Positions 52,808 to 61,400 of a DNA stretch of 64,000 nt are shown piece after piece (position 1 is the stretch's first letter; each line of letters opens with the position of its first letter). Below the pieces are notes generated by a model that was not told the origin of the DNA, searched no databases, and worked only from the letters and a program-made list of their open reading frames with translations. This DNA is from Alistipes montrealensis. GTDB lineage: Bacteria; Bacteroidota; Bacteroidia; Bacteroidales; Rikenellaceae. Where the stretch lies: positions 468,846 to 532,845 of the forward strand of contig NZ_JAGYXY010000003.1 in NCBI RefSeq assembly GCF_018362775.1, given 5' to 3'. The position numbers and the translations under genes were made by a program.

Positions 52808-54838
52808 TTATTTCTTAACCATCGACAGAACGGGCTTGTCATTTCCGGCCGTCACGTCGAGCGTCAGGCAGTAGGTCGCACCCTCGTCGAGCGTAACTCC
52901 CGAAGCGATCTCGATATTTCCGTCCCCGGCGATCGACAGGAAAGCCTCCGTGCCCGGCGCCAGCGAGAACGTACCCAAGCCGTCCCAGCCGCGGTTCTTG
53001 AAGAACTTGCCGCTCCAGCCGCTTACGCGGAAGCGCTGACCGAGGGTCGTACTGCCCTCCAGTCCTGCCTGCGCCGTCATCTTATAGATACCGGGTGCGG
53101 ATTCGGGCACGCAAACACCCTTCTCCGTAGTCCAGCCGGGCTGGTCGGCCGCCGCGGGCGAACCGATGCCGTAACCGATGAAATAGACCGCTCCGTGGCC
53201 GTCGTCGCCCAACGTGGCAAGCCCCGAACCGTCGGCTTTGAGCACCAGTGCGTCGATCACCTTGGTCGCAAGATTGGCCGTGATACGGTACTTGCCTGCG
53301 ACGGGAACCAGTTTGACGCTCGTCGCGGAAACCGCTTCGAAGAAATCGGGATTAATCCACGCCGGGGTGAAAGCGTCGCCGCCGCCCAGCGTCAGCGTCT
53401 GGCCCTGCGTCAGGTCGAGTTCCAGTTGGTAGTTATCCACATCGATCTGGGTCATCTGCGTCCCGTTGACGGTGATGTCGGCAGGCGGAAGCTGCTGCTC
53501 ACCCACCTTCTCGACGGTCAGCACAGCAGCCGTATTGCCGCCCGTAACGTCCACCGTGAAGCGGTAGATGCCGCCCAGGTCGAGCGTCTTGCCTTCGACA
53601 AGACCCAGGTTGCCCGAATCGCTGATTTTCACGATGTCGCTCGCGGTCGTAATGTCCTTGCCGCCGAACTCGCCGCCCCAGGTCTTCTGGTGGAAGAACT
53701 TGAAATCGAACGACGAAGCGTTGATCGAGATACCCGCGACGAGCGTCAACTGGTACTTCTTGTCGGCGACGCGCGCCAGACACATGCCGCCGTCCTCAGG
53801 ACTCCAGCCATACGCATTTTTCAGCGTCGGTTTACCGACCTCCGTACCACCAATGGCCCAGATAGCCCCCGAGCCGTCGTCGTTGAGCGTAGCGAGTTCG
53901 GTTGCCGACTTCATGGCCTCGATCTTCAGGTAGCTGTGCTTGAAGTTGGCCGTCACCTTGTACATGCCCGTCATCGGCAGGAAGCTCAGTTCTTCGGGGT
54001 TCGAAGCGTTCTTGCGCTCGAAGAAGTCGAGGTCGACGTTCCAGTCGGCGAAATCCGCAACACCCGTCAGCGTGTAGGCCTGGTTCTGCGTCAGCGTGGT
54101 AACGATGTAATAATTGTCGTTATCGAGCATCGTCATCTCCGTGCCGTCGAAGAGCAGTTTGATAAAGGGCGAGCCTTCGAAGGTCTTCAGGTTGAAGGTG
54201 ATCGTAAACTCCCCGGCGTTGGAATTGGCGTAAGGAATCGGGTCGGTCGAGTCTGCCACGATGCCGGCGGTCTCCGTATCGTAACCGAAAGTCACCACCG
54301 AACCCGCGTCGTCGAGTTCCGGCGTCGAAATATAACCCTGCGGCTTCTGCGGGAAATCGTCCGTCACGGCGTACTCGTAGTCGTTGCACGTAGGCTCCAT
54401 GCGGTACTCCACGTCGTTGAGAACAAAATTCAGGTAAGCAGGTTTGGGACGCGACACGGCGAGCGGGCGCTCGACGGTCGTCTGTCCGAAGCGGATGTTC
54501 TGACCCACGAGGCGCAGCGTGGCCTCGCCGTCGGGAATATTCTTATAGAAGGGAAGCGTCACGGCTCCTTTATAGGTTCCGTCGGTCTTGGTGCGGATCA
54601 CCTCCTCGGCGACCATTTCGTCGTCGAAGAAAATCTGCGCCTTGAGCGTCGAAAGCGGATAACGGTCGGTCATCGCCACCTCGAAGTCGACCTTGCCGCC
54701 GTAGACGCCCGACGCATCGACCGAAACGACGGTCATCTCGGGACCGATGTCGGTGGTTTGCAGTTCGGGATCGTCCTTGCACGCCGTCGTGCTGGCCGCA
54801 ACGAGCAGCGACAAGGCAATGTATTTCAGCGTTTTCAT
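52808..54838 (-). CDS. Surface glycan-binding lipoprotein (SGBP; SusE/F-position, DUF5125-like)
   Basis: This 676-residue lipoprotein (signal ending STTAC, then KDDPELQ) starts with an Ig-like domain (about residues 30-135), followed by repeated beta-sandwich modules. Three stretches share a pattern such as KLLFDGTEMTMLDNDNYYIV, ITVNGTQMTQIDVDNYQLEL and paired GxxxxxDGxGxxxxIGxG motifs, suggesting duplicated binding modules. No catalytic motif. Location between GH30 and GH3 in the PUL matches the SGBP of the known beta-1,6-glucan locus. It would hold polysaccharide at the cell surface. Confidence 0.82.
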   Translation of the reverse strand: MKTLKYIALSLLVAASTTACKDDPELQTTDIGPEMTVVSVDASGVYGGKVDFEVAMTDRYPLSTLKAQIFFDDEMVAEEVIRTKTDGTYKGAVTLPFYKNIPDGEATLRLVGQNIRFGQTTVERPLAVSRPKPAYLNFVLNDVEYRMEPTCNDYEYAVTDDFPQKPQGYISTPELDDAGSVVTFGYDTETAGIVADSTDPIPYANSNAGEFTITFNLKTFEGSPFIKLLFDGTEMTMLDNDNYYIVTTLTQNQAYTLTGVADFADWNVDLDFFERKNASNPEELSFLPMTGMYKVTANFKHSYLKIEAMKSATELATLNDDGSGAIWAIGGTEVGKPTLKNAYGWSPEDGGMCLARVADKKYQLTLVAGISINASSFDFKFFHQKTWGGEFGGKDITTASDIVKISDSGNLGLVEGKTLDLGGIYRFTVDVTGGNTAAVLTVEKVGEQQLPPADITVNGTQMTQIDVDNYQLELDLTQGQTLTLGGGDAFTPAWINPDFFEAVSATSVKLVPVAGKYRITANLATKVIDALVLKADGSGLATLGDDGHGAVYFIGYGIGSPAAADQPGWTTEKGVCVPESAPGIYKMTAQAGLEGSTTLGQRFRVSGWSGKFFKNRGWDGLGTFSLAPGTEAFLSIAGDGNIEIASGVTLDEGATYCLTLDVTAGNDKPVLSMVKK

Positions 54839-54857
54839 GTTCTGCGAATTTTAAAGG

Positions 54858-56363
54858 TTAGTTTTCGGCCCCTGCTCCCCAGCGGAACGAGGCGATCGAC
54901 TTGGCCGGGATGGTGTATTTGAACGAGCGGTCGGCGGTTTCGTATACGGCGACGGTCTGCTCGGCCGTGCCCTTGTTGAGCGCGATGAAAGCCTTCGAGC
55001 CGTCGGGATTGCTGAATGCCAGGTAGCTCAGTCCCGAAGCCGCATAGCCCGATGCACCGATACGTACGGCCCCCGGCTGAATGACTTTGGCGCATTGCGC
55101 CAGGTCGTAGTAGTGGCTGTTGTACTTGAGCGTCTTGTAGTCCGACGAGCTGATCTCGATAGCGCCGTAGCAGGTCGTGCAGCCTCCGGGGCGGTTGGGC
55201 GCGCCCTTGTCGTCGAGCATAAGGTTCCACAGCAGCACGCCCTTGCCCATGCGGCTCAGCGTCCCCATGAAGATCGACTCGAAATCGTCAATCACGCAGC
55301 TTTCGAAATTGTAGTTCCACGTGCCGATCGAAGCCTCGGTGAAGTAAATCGTCTTGTCGGGAGCCGCCCGCAGGATGTTGTCCAGTTCGGAGACGCTGCC
55401 GCCATAGTTGTGCCATGCCGAACCGTCGATCCACTGTGAAGCATCGCCGTCGGCGTAGATGTTGAGCGGATAGTTCTCCTGACCCGAAACGCCGTCGTAG
55501 TTATAGTTGTGGTCGTAGCAAAGTATCTTGGTCCCGATGCCTGCCTTTTGGAATGCGGGGCCGAGCTTCCTGACGAAATCCCGCTGGTCTTCCCACGGCA
55601 TGTAGAGCGACATCGAATTGCCCTTGTTCAGCGGTTCGTTCTGCATCGTGACGGCGTAGATCGGGAAGCCGTTTTCTTCCATCTCGGTCACCCACTGCAC
55701 GAAGTACTCGGCATAGTCGTCGTAATAGGCGGGATTCAGGCGACCGCTGGTCCACGCGTTGTAGGGCTTCGAAGGATCGGTGAGCGTGCCTTTCATCCAC
55801 CGGGGACACGACCAGGGCGAACCCATGATCTTAACGTCGGGGTTGATGGCCAGAATCTCTTTCAGGACGGGGAAGATACCCTCCTTCTCAACGGCGGGAA
55901 TGGCGAAGAACTCGATGCCTTCCTGGTCGCAGCAGGTGTATTCACCCATCGAGAAGTCCGAGCCGCCGATATGTACGCGGATGAAACTGAATCCGGCGCC
56001 GGTCTCGGGATCGAAGCATTTTTTGAGAATCGCCGTGCGGTCGGCCTGCGACATCTTCATCAGGTTGTAGCACGTGGCGCCGGTGATGGCCGGACCGAAC
56101 CCGTCGACGGTCTGGTAGGTCGTCGAAGGATCGAGCGTCACCCGGTAGGGCGACATCGAGACCTTCGAATAGTCGAGCCTCTCCTCCGTGAAAAGGCGGT
56201 TACCGTTGGCCGAAGTGACATAGGAGTAAACGTCGGACCCAGCGGGTACGGGATCGGGTCCCGGCGTAGGGTCGTCGCCGTTTCCGCTGGAGCAGCAGAC
56301 CGCTCCGGCAAGCAACAGCGAACAGGTCAGCAGGCGCAGGTTGTTATTGATCGTGAATTTCAT
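54858..56363 (-). CDS. Glycoside hydrolase family 30 lipoprotein, probable endo-beta-1,6-glucanase
   Basis: This 501-residue protein has a lipoprotein signal (...LLAGAVCC then SSGNGDD), a Pro/Asp/Gly linker, and a GH30 (beta/alpha)8 domain plus beta-sandwich. It shows QTVDGFGPAITGATCYNL, MGSPWSCPRWMKG, the acid/base Glu in VTMQNEPL (about residue 241) and the nucleophile Glu in TIYFTEASIG (about 341). Subfamily 3 members of GH30 are endo-beta-1,6-glucanases. The gene order around it equals the B. thetaiotaomicron fungal beta-1,6-glucan PUL, which supports this specificity. Lipidation suggests action at the cell surface. Confidence 0.92.
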   Translation of the reverse strand: MKFTINNNLRLLTCSLLLAGAVCCSSGNGDDPTPGPDPVPAGSDVYSYVTSANGNRLFTEERLDYSKVSMSPYRVTLDPSTTYQTVDGFGPAITGATCYNLMKMSQADRTAILKKCFDPETGAGFSFIRVHIGGSDFSMGEYTCCDQEGIEFFAIPAVEKEGIFPVLKEILAINPDVKIMGSPWSCPRWMKGTLTDPSKPYNAWTSGRLNPAYYDDYAEYFVQWVTEMEENGFPIYAVTMQNEPLNKGNSMSLYMPWEDQRDFVRKLGPAFQKAGIGTKILCYDHNYNYDGVSGQENYPLNIYADGDASQWIDGSAWHNYGGSVSELDNILRAAPDKTIYFTEASIGTWNYNFESCVIDDFESIFMGTLSRMGKGVLLWNLMLDDKGAPNRPGGCTTCYGAIEISSSDYKTLKYNSHYYDLAQCAKVIQPGAVRIGASGYAASGLSYLAFSNPDGSKAFIALNKGTAEQTVAVYETADRSFKYTIPAKSIASFRWGAGAEN

Positions 56364-56384
56364 GGTTGAATCGTATTTTTAAGG

Positions 56385-57929
56385 TTAATAGCCCAGGTTT
56401 TGCTCGATGTTGGTATTGTCCTCCAACACCGAAGTCGGAACCGGCATCAGCACGCGGTTGTCGTTCATCGCACGGCGGGGCTGGAAATAAGAGTCATAGG
56501 AAGCGGAACCCTTGATGTTGACGCCATCGCAGATTTCGAACAACTTCGAATAATTGTCGCCGTAGCGCATCAGGTCGAACCAGCGGAAGCCCTCCATGGC
56601 CAGCTCCAGGCGGCGTTCGTGCAGCACGGCTGCGCGCATCAGGTCGGCCGAAGCGCGCTGCGACGCGGTCAGTTTGTCGATACCGGCGCGGTCGCGAATC
56701 TCGTCCACGATGTCGGCGGCGCCGCCCGGATCGTCCGTGTTGGCCAGCGCTTCGGCGTGCAGCAGTTTGATCTCGGCCAGACGCATCACATAAACCGGCG
56801 TCACGTTGGTCGGGAATTTGTGCATGAAGGCATACGCATCGCTGGGATACCGGTATGACCAGCCGCATTCGTCGTAGATAACCGAAGCGTCCTTGCGCTC
56901 GGTGTCGCCCTCGGCATCGTAGGCCTTCGTCAGGTTACGCGACGGCGTACTCCACTTGCCCCACGAGAAACTGTCGCTCGGAACGTAGGCGTTGCGGTGG
57001 AACATCATCCACATCCACGAACCCGAAGTCTGGCTGGTCCACTGCACTTCGAAAATCGACTCGCGGGTGTTTATGGCCGCCATACCCGTATCGCCGGTGG
57101 TGTAGGCCCACAGGTCGCCGTACTTGTCGCAGAGGCTGTACCCCATGCCCTCGACCGCCTGGCAGGCCGTGATCACCTTCGACCAGTCGCGGAACTCGCG
57201 CATGGAGTAGAAGCGGGCCATCAGGCCGTAGGCGAAGCCCTTGGTAATCCTGAATTTGTTCGAGGCGTCCATGTCCGGGGCATACTTGCAGGCATACTCC
57301 TCGATGTCCTTGACGATCTGCTCGCCGACAGTCTCTTTCGACACGCGTGCAGGAAAATAGAGCGGATAGACCTCCTCGATGTTCCCGGCGTTGATGGCGG
57401 GCGGAATCTCGGTCAGCATCGGAATTTCGCCGAAGAGCTGCATCATGTTCATCCAGATATAAGCGCGCCAGCAGAGCGCTTCGGAGAGCCACTCCTGGTA
57501 CTCCTTCTCGGTGAGCGACGGATCGTTCTCCTTCACCACGTCGATGTTGCAGATAACCTGGTTGGCATAGTCCACGGCATTCATCGAATAGTTCCACAGG
57601 TTCGAGGCGAATTCGTTGTCGCTGTCGATCAGGTTCTGTTCGATCGTCATGGTCTTGGCTTCGTTCGCCGCTCCGTAAGCATTGTCGGCACGGCTTTCGG
57701 CCAACGTGATCAGCTGATACCAGTAGGTCTGAAGGTCGCCCTTCATGTAGTTGTACATGGCCGTAAGCTGGCCTTCGAGCAGTTCGCGGGTGTTGATGGC
57801 CGTCTCGGCATCACCCGTACCGGACGTATTGTTCTCGGCATACATCGTATCGGGGAATTTCTCAAGGCTGCACGACGTGGTGGCAACCCCCAGCGAGAGA
57901 CCCGCGACAATTAAAAATATCTTTTTCAT
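56385..57929 (-). CDS. SusD-family glycan-binding lipoprotein of the PUL
   Basis: This 514-residue lipoprotein opens with MKKIFLIVAGLSLGVATTSC and a modified Cys followed by SLEKFPDTMYAEN. SusD helices are clear: EWLSEALCWRAYIWMNMMQL, VMRLAEIKLLHAEALANTDD and RRLELAMEGFRWFDLMRYGD. It pairs with the SusC 21 bp upstream to capture glucan oligosaccharides and deliver them through the barrel. Confidence 0.95.
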   Translation of the reverse strand: MKKIFLIVAGLSLGVATTSCSLEKFPDTMYAENNTSGTGDAETAINTRELLEGQLTAMYNYMKGDLQTYWYQLITLAESRADNAYGAANEAKTMTIEQNLIDSDNEFASNLWNYSMNAVDYANQVICNIDVVKENDPSLTEKEYQEWLSEALCWRAYIWMNMMQLFGEIPMLTEIPPAINAGNIEEVYPLYFPARVSKETVGEQIVKDIEEYACKYAPDMDASNKFRITKGFAYGLMARFYSMREFRDWSKVITACQAVEGMGYSLCDKYGDLWAYTTGDTGMAAINTRESIFEVQWTSQTSGSWMWMMFHRNAYVPSDSFSWGKWSTPSRNLTKAYDAEGDTERKDASVIYDECGWSYRYPSDAYAFMHKFPTNVTPVYVMRLAEIKLLHAEALANTDDPGGAADIVDEIRDRAGIDKLTASQRASADLMRAAVLHERRLELAMEGFRWFDLMRYGDNYSKLFEICDGVNIKGSASYDSYFQPRRAMNDNRVLMPVPTSVLEDNTNIEQNLGY

Positions 57930-57950
57930 AATCGGTTCTGTTTTCTGTGG

Positions 57951-60900
57951 TTAGAAAGTGAGGTTCAGGCCCACGACGACCGTGCGCACGTTGGGATAGG
58001 TTCCCCAGTCGATGCCCATCTGCGTCGCGCTTTCCGACTGGCTCACCTCGGGGTCGTAACCCGAGTAGCCGGTCCAGGTAATGAAGTTCTGGAGCGAAAT
58101 GTAGGGCTGGATACGCGTGATATTGATGCGCTTGAGCTTGGGCGAGGTGATGTCGTAGGACAGGGTGATGTTCTTCACCTTGAGATAGGAGCCGTCCTCG
58201 ACCCAGTAGGTCGAGTTCTTCACGTTCCACGAAGGGTTGTTCGAGCGGAACACGTCGGTCTGCTGTCCCGGAATACGCCAGCGGCGCAGCACGGTGGTCG
58301 TCTGGTTGTTGCCCGAAGCCATGCCCTCGGTCTCGATGCGCGAGGCATTGAAGATGTCGTTGCCATAGGAACCCGTGATCAGGATGTTCAGGTTGATGCC
58401 CTTCCACGAGAAGTTGTTGGTCATGCCGAACGTGAACTTGGGATTGGCGTTGCCGATCCAGGTCTTGTCGAGCGGCGTAATCTCGCCGTCGCCGTTGCGG
58501 TCCTCGTAAACGAGGTCGCCCGTTTCGGGATCGACACCCTTGGAGACGTAGCCCCAGAACTTCGAAAGCGACTGGCCCGGCGTCATACGCACGACATTGT
58601 CGTTGGTGGCGTCGGAGGTCGTAGCGTAGTAGTAAACCTGCTTCAGTCCGAGTTTTTCGAGTTTGTTGCGGTTGACCGAAACGTTCAGGTCGGTCGACCA
58701 GTTGAAATCCTTCTTGGCGATGTTGACCGACGAAAGCGTGATCTCGAAACCCTGGTTCGACATCTCGCCGTCGTTGCGCATGATGTTCGGATAGGGCGAC
58801 GGCAGGGGCACGCTCATCAGCATATCCTTGGTATACTTGTAATAATAGTCGAGCGAAAGGCTCAGCCGGTTATTCAGCAGGGCGAAATCGACGCCGATGT
58901 TCGTCTGCGAAGAGGTCTCCCACGTAAGGTCCTCGTTTTTGATGTTGCTACGTCCGCCGACGGTCGGCACGGCCTGGGCGTTCTCGGTCAGCGTCCAGTC
59001 GTAGTAGTTGGTTCCGTACTGCTGCATCCAGCCGTACTCCGTAAGGCCTGCCTGGTTACCCGTCTGGCCCCAGCCGGCGCGCAGTTTCAGGTCGTTGATC
59101 CAGCTTACGTCGCGCAGGAACTTCTCGCCCGAAATGCGCCATGCGGCCGAGAACGAGGGAAAATAACCCCAGCGGTGGCCGGGAGCCAGTTTCGAGGAAC
59201 CGTCCGCACGGAAGTTGGCCGTCACGAGGTACTTGCTGTCGTAGTTGTACGACACACGGGCCAGGTACGACATGATCGACCACTCCGACTTGCCGTAGCC
59301 CTGGCCGCGGACGCCGCCGTTGTTACCGCCGTTCAGGTTGGGAATGGCGTTGTTGTTGGTCGACGAGAAATAGGTGCGCGAACCGCTCAACTGCTCCCAC
59401 ACCGAAGTCGTGGCCGACGTACCGGCCATCACTTCGAGGTTGTGGCGGTCGAAGGTCTTGTTCCAGGTGAGAATGTTGTCGTAGATCATGCGCATGTCGT
59501 CGGAACGGGTATCCGAAGCCGTGCCGTGCAGCGTGCGGCCGTAGGTCGTACGGATCGGGTCGAGGAACGACGACGAGTGCACCCAGCGGCGGTCCATCGA
59601 GACCGTCGATTTGAAGGTCAGGTTCTTGGCCAGGTAGAACGTCAGGCCGCCGGAGAGCAGCAGGCGGTCGGTGACATCCTGGTTATAGTCCGTACGGGCC
59701 ATATTTTCGAGCGGCGAAGTGAGGTTGGCGCCGTAAAAATTGTTGTAGTACTGCTGGGGATTCTCGGAGTCCCAGATCGGCGCATAGGTCGGCGTGGTGA
59801 TGGCCGAAACCACGACGCCTGCGCGGTTGGCGCCCTGCCCCGAGATGATCGAACCCTTGGAAGTGTAGTGCGAAAAGGTCGTCGAAGCGTTGGCCGAAAT
59901 CCATTTGAATATCTTCTTCTCGAAGCTGGCTTTCACGTTGTAACGCTCCGAAGAGGTGGTGTTGATAATACCCGTTTCGTCGGTGTAGCCACCGCCCAGG
60001 TAGTAGGACGAATTTTCATCGCCGTTGGAGATCGAGAACTGGTAGTTCTGGTTGACACCCGTCGAGTAGGTCTCGTCGAACCAGTCGGTCACGTCGGTCA
60101 GCGTGGCCGGAAGTCCCGCCACGGCGCCATTCTCCTCCATCAGGTCGCGGTACTGCCGGGCGTTGAGCACGTCGTAGCTCTTGGTCACCTTCGATACGCC
60201 GACGAAGGTCGAGAACGAAATCTCGGGGCCTTTTTTCCGGCTGCCCTGCTTGGTGGTGATGAGCACTACGCCGTTGGCGGCGCGTGAACCGTAGATGGCG
60301 GCCGACGAGGCGTCCTTGAGCACCTGCATCGACTCGATCTCGTTGGGAGAGAGGTAGGCGATGGCGTAGTTGCCTTCGCCTACGGGAACGCCGTCGACCA
60401 CATAGAGCGGGTCGTTGCTCGACGTGATGGACGAAGCGCCGCGGACGCGGACTACCATGCCCTGGCCGGGCGCACCGTTGGGCTGGATGACCTGCACGCC
60501 GGCCGCTTTGCCCTGGAGGGCTCCCGAAGCCGAGGTGATCGGACGCCGCGCGAGGTCGTCGGTCTTAACGATCGACACGGCCGTCGTAAGGTCCTTCTGC
60601 TTGACCGTACCGTAACCGATGGCTACCACGGCATCGAGCGCCACGGCATCCTCGGCGAGTTTTACGTCGATCTTCGTGCGGCCGCCGACGGGAATCGTCT
60701 GCGAAACGAATCCGAGCGACTGGAAAACCAGGCTAGCAGAATTCCCCCCCCCTCTGAGTTTCAGGGTATAAGAGCCATCCACGCCCGTCGTAGTTCCGTT
60801 CGTAGTTCCCTGCTCGATGATCGTGGCTCCGATAACAGGCTGTCCCGACTGGTCGGTGACGGTTCCCGTTACTGTAAGTTGCTGCGCGACGGCAGCCGGT

Positions 60901-60983
60901 GCGAAGGCGGTCAGCATCGCCGTCAGCACCAGCATCCATCCGATCCGGCAGCCCGCTTGCAGTTTCATGCAAAAATGTGCCAT
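57951..60983 (-). CDS. SusC-family TonB-dependent transporter of the PUL
   Basis: This 1010-residue protein may start at 60983 or, more naturally for the signal peptide, at the ATG at 60968 (MKLQAGCRIGWMLVLTAMLT). A carboxypeptidase-regulatory-like domain (about residues 36-110) precedes the plug (PNEIESMQVLKDASSAAIYG, AANGVVLITTKQG) and a barrel ending VVVGLNLTF. No STN domain, consistent with regulation by the divergent SusR-like protein. Codons 78-80 (Gly-Gly-Gly) are a run of nine G on the coding strand, a possible slippage site early in the gene. Confidence 0.96.
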   Translation of the reverse strand: MAHFCMKLQAGCRIGWMLVLTAMLTAFAPAAVAQQLTVTGTVTDQSGQPVIGATIIEQGTTNGTTTGVDGSYTLKLRGGGNSASLVFQSLGFVSQTIPVGGRTKIDVKLAEDAVALDAVVAIGYGTVKQKDLTTAVSIVKTDDLARRPITSASGALQGKAAGVQVIQPNGAPGQGMVVRVRGASSITSSNDPLYVVDGVPVGEGNYAIAYLSPNEIESMQVLKDASSAAIYGSRAANGVVLITTKQGSRKKGPEISFSTFVGVSKVTKSYDVLNARQYRDLMEENGAVAGLPATLTDVTDWFDETYSTGVNQNYQFSISNGDENSSYYLGGGYTDETGIINTTSSERYNVKASFEKKIFKWISANASTTFSHYTSKGSIISGQGANRAGVVVSAITTPTYAPIWDSENPQQYYNNFYGANLTSPLENMARTDYNQDVTDRLLLSGGLTFYLAKNLTFKSTVSMDRRWVHSSSFLDPIRTTYGRTLHGTASDTRSDDMRMIYDNILTWNKTFDRHNLEVMAGTSATTSVWEQLSGSRTYFSSTNNNAIPNLNGGNNGGVRGQGYGKSEWSIMSYLARVSYNYDSKYLVTANFRADGSSKLAPGHRWGYFPSFSAAWRISGEKFLRDVSWINDLKLRAGWGQTGNQAGLTEYGWMQQYGTNYYDWTLTENAQAVPTVGGRSNIKNEDLTWETSSQTNIGVDFALLNNRLSLSLDYYYKYTKDMLMSVPLPSPYPNIMRNDGEMSNQGFEITLSSVNIAKKDFNWSTDLNVSVNRNKLEKLGLKQVYYYATTSDATNDNVVRMTPGQSLSKFWGYVSKGVDPETGDLVYEDRNGDGEITPLDKTWIGNANPKFTFGMTNNFSWKGINLNILITGSYGNDIFNASRIETEGMASGNNQTTTVLRRWRIPGQQTDVFRSNNPSWNVKNSTYWVEDGSYLKVKNITLSYDITSPKLKRINITRIQPYISLQNFITWTGYSGYDPEVSQSESATQMGIDWGTYPNVRTVVVGLNLTF
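60744..60752 (-). repeat. Homopolymeric G9 tract inside the PUL susC gene
   Basis: Nine G on the coding strand (nine C as written) exactly encode Gly78-Gly80 in the carboxypeptidase-regulatory-like domain, followed by AAT. The tract in the sigma gene also has nine G and also precedes an Asn codon, there after the last Gly codon's final A. Confidence 0.9.
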
Positions 60984-61308
60984 AGGAATTTAAAGGTTTT
61001 AAGTTATAAGTTAATATAAATAGGTAAGGCGCGGTTCTTAAAATATTAGCGTTTAATCGCCTTGTTTCCGTTTAAATAAAATTAACCAACCTGAATGACA
61101 TGAAAAAAAATTAAACAGGAAATTGTAGATCGAAAACCCATTCACCAAAATATAATTTACTAATAATCAGCATATTAATTATTTTACGATTGTAAAAAAA
61201 AGTAGACGGATCGGAATCCTTGCGAACCGATCCAATCGCCGGAAAAGTCTTATAAACCATTTTAACCCTGCAAAATCGGCCCGTTCGACGGCAAAACCGG
61301 ACGACCAT

Positions 61309-61330
61309 CCCGGATCCGAATCCGGGTTTT
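61309..61330 (+). terminator. Terminator-like hairpin upstream of the SusR-like gene
   Basis: CCCGGAT and ATCCGGG pair over 7 bp around CCGA, followed by four T on the forward strand. No forward gene precedes it within the region, so it could end an unknown short transcript or insulate the regulator promoter. Confidence 0.4.
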
Positions 61331-61341
61331 GAGGACATCCG

Positions 61342-61371
61342 TTGATTTTCCGGAGATTATTGTTATCTTTG
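61342..61371 (+). promoter_or_regulatory. Promoter of the SusR-like regulator
   Basis: TTG at 61342-61344, a 19-bp spacer and TATCTTTG at 61364-61371, 29 bp before the start codon. Confidence 0.65.
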
Positions 61372-61400
61372 TTTAGATCAAACTTGAGAACCGTCCGCAC

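Larger units (their letters stand above)
60984..61400. promoter_or_regulatory. AT-rich divergent control region of the PUL
   Basis: These 417 bp without a gene separate susC (-) from the SusR-like gene (+). The sequence near susC is AT-rich, with repeated TTTAA and TTAAT elements but no clear TAnnTTTG on the reverse strand. The region also contains a hairpin at 61309-61330 and the regulator promoter at 61342-61371. It is the expected place for regulator binding and for a long susC leader. Confidence 0.6.
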
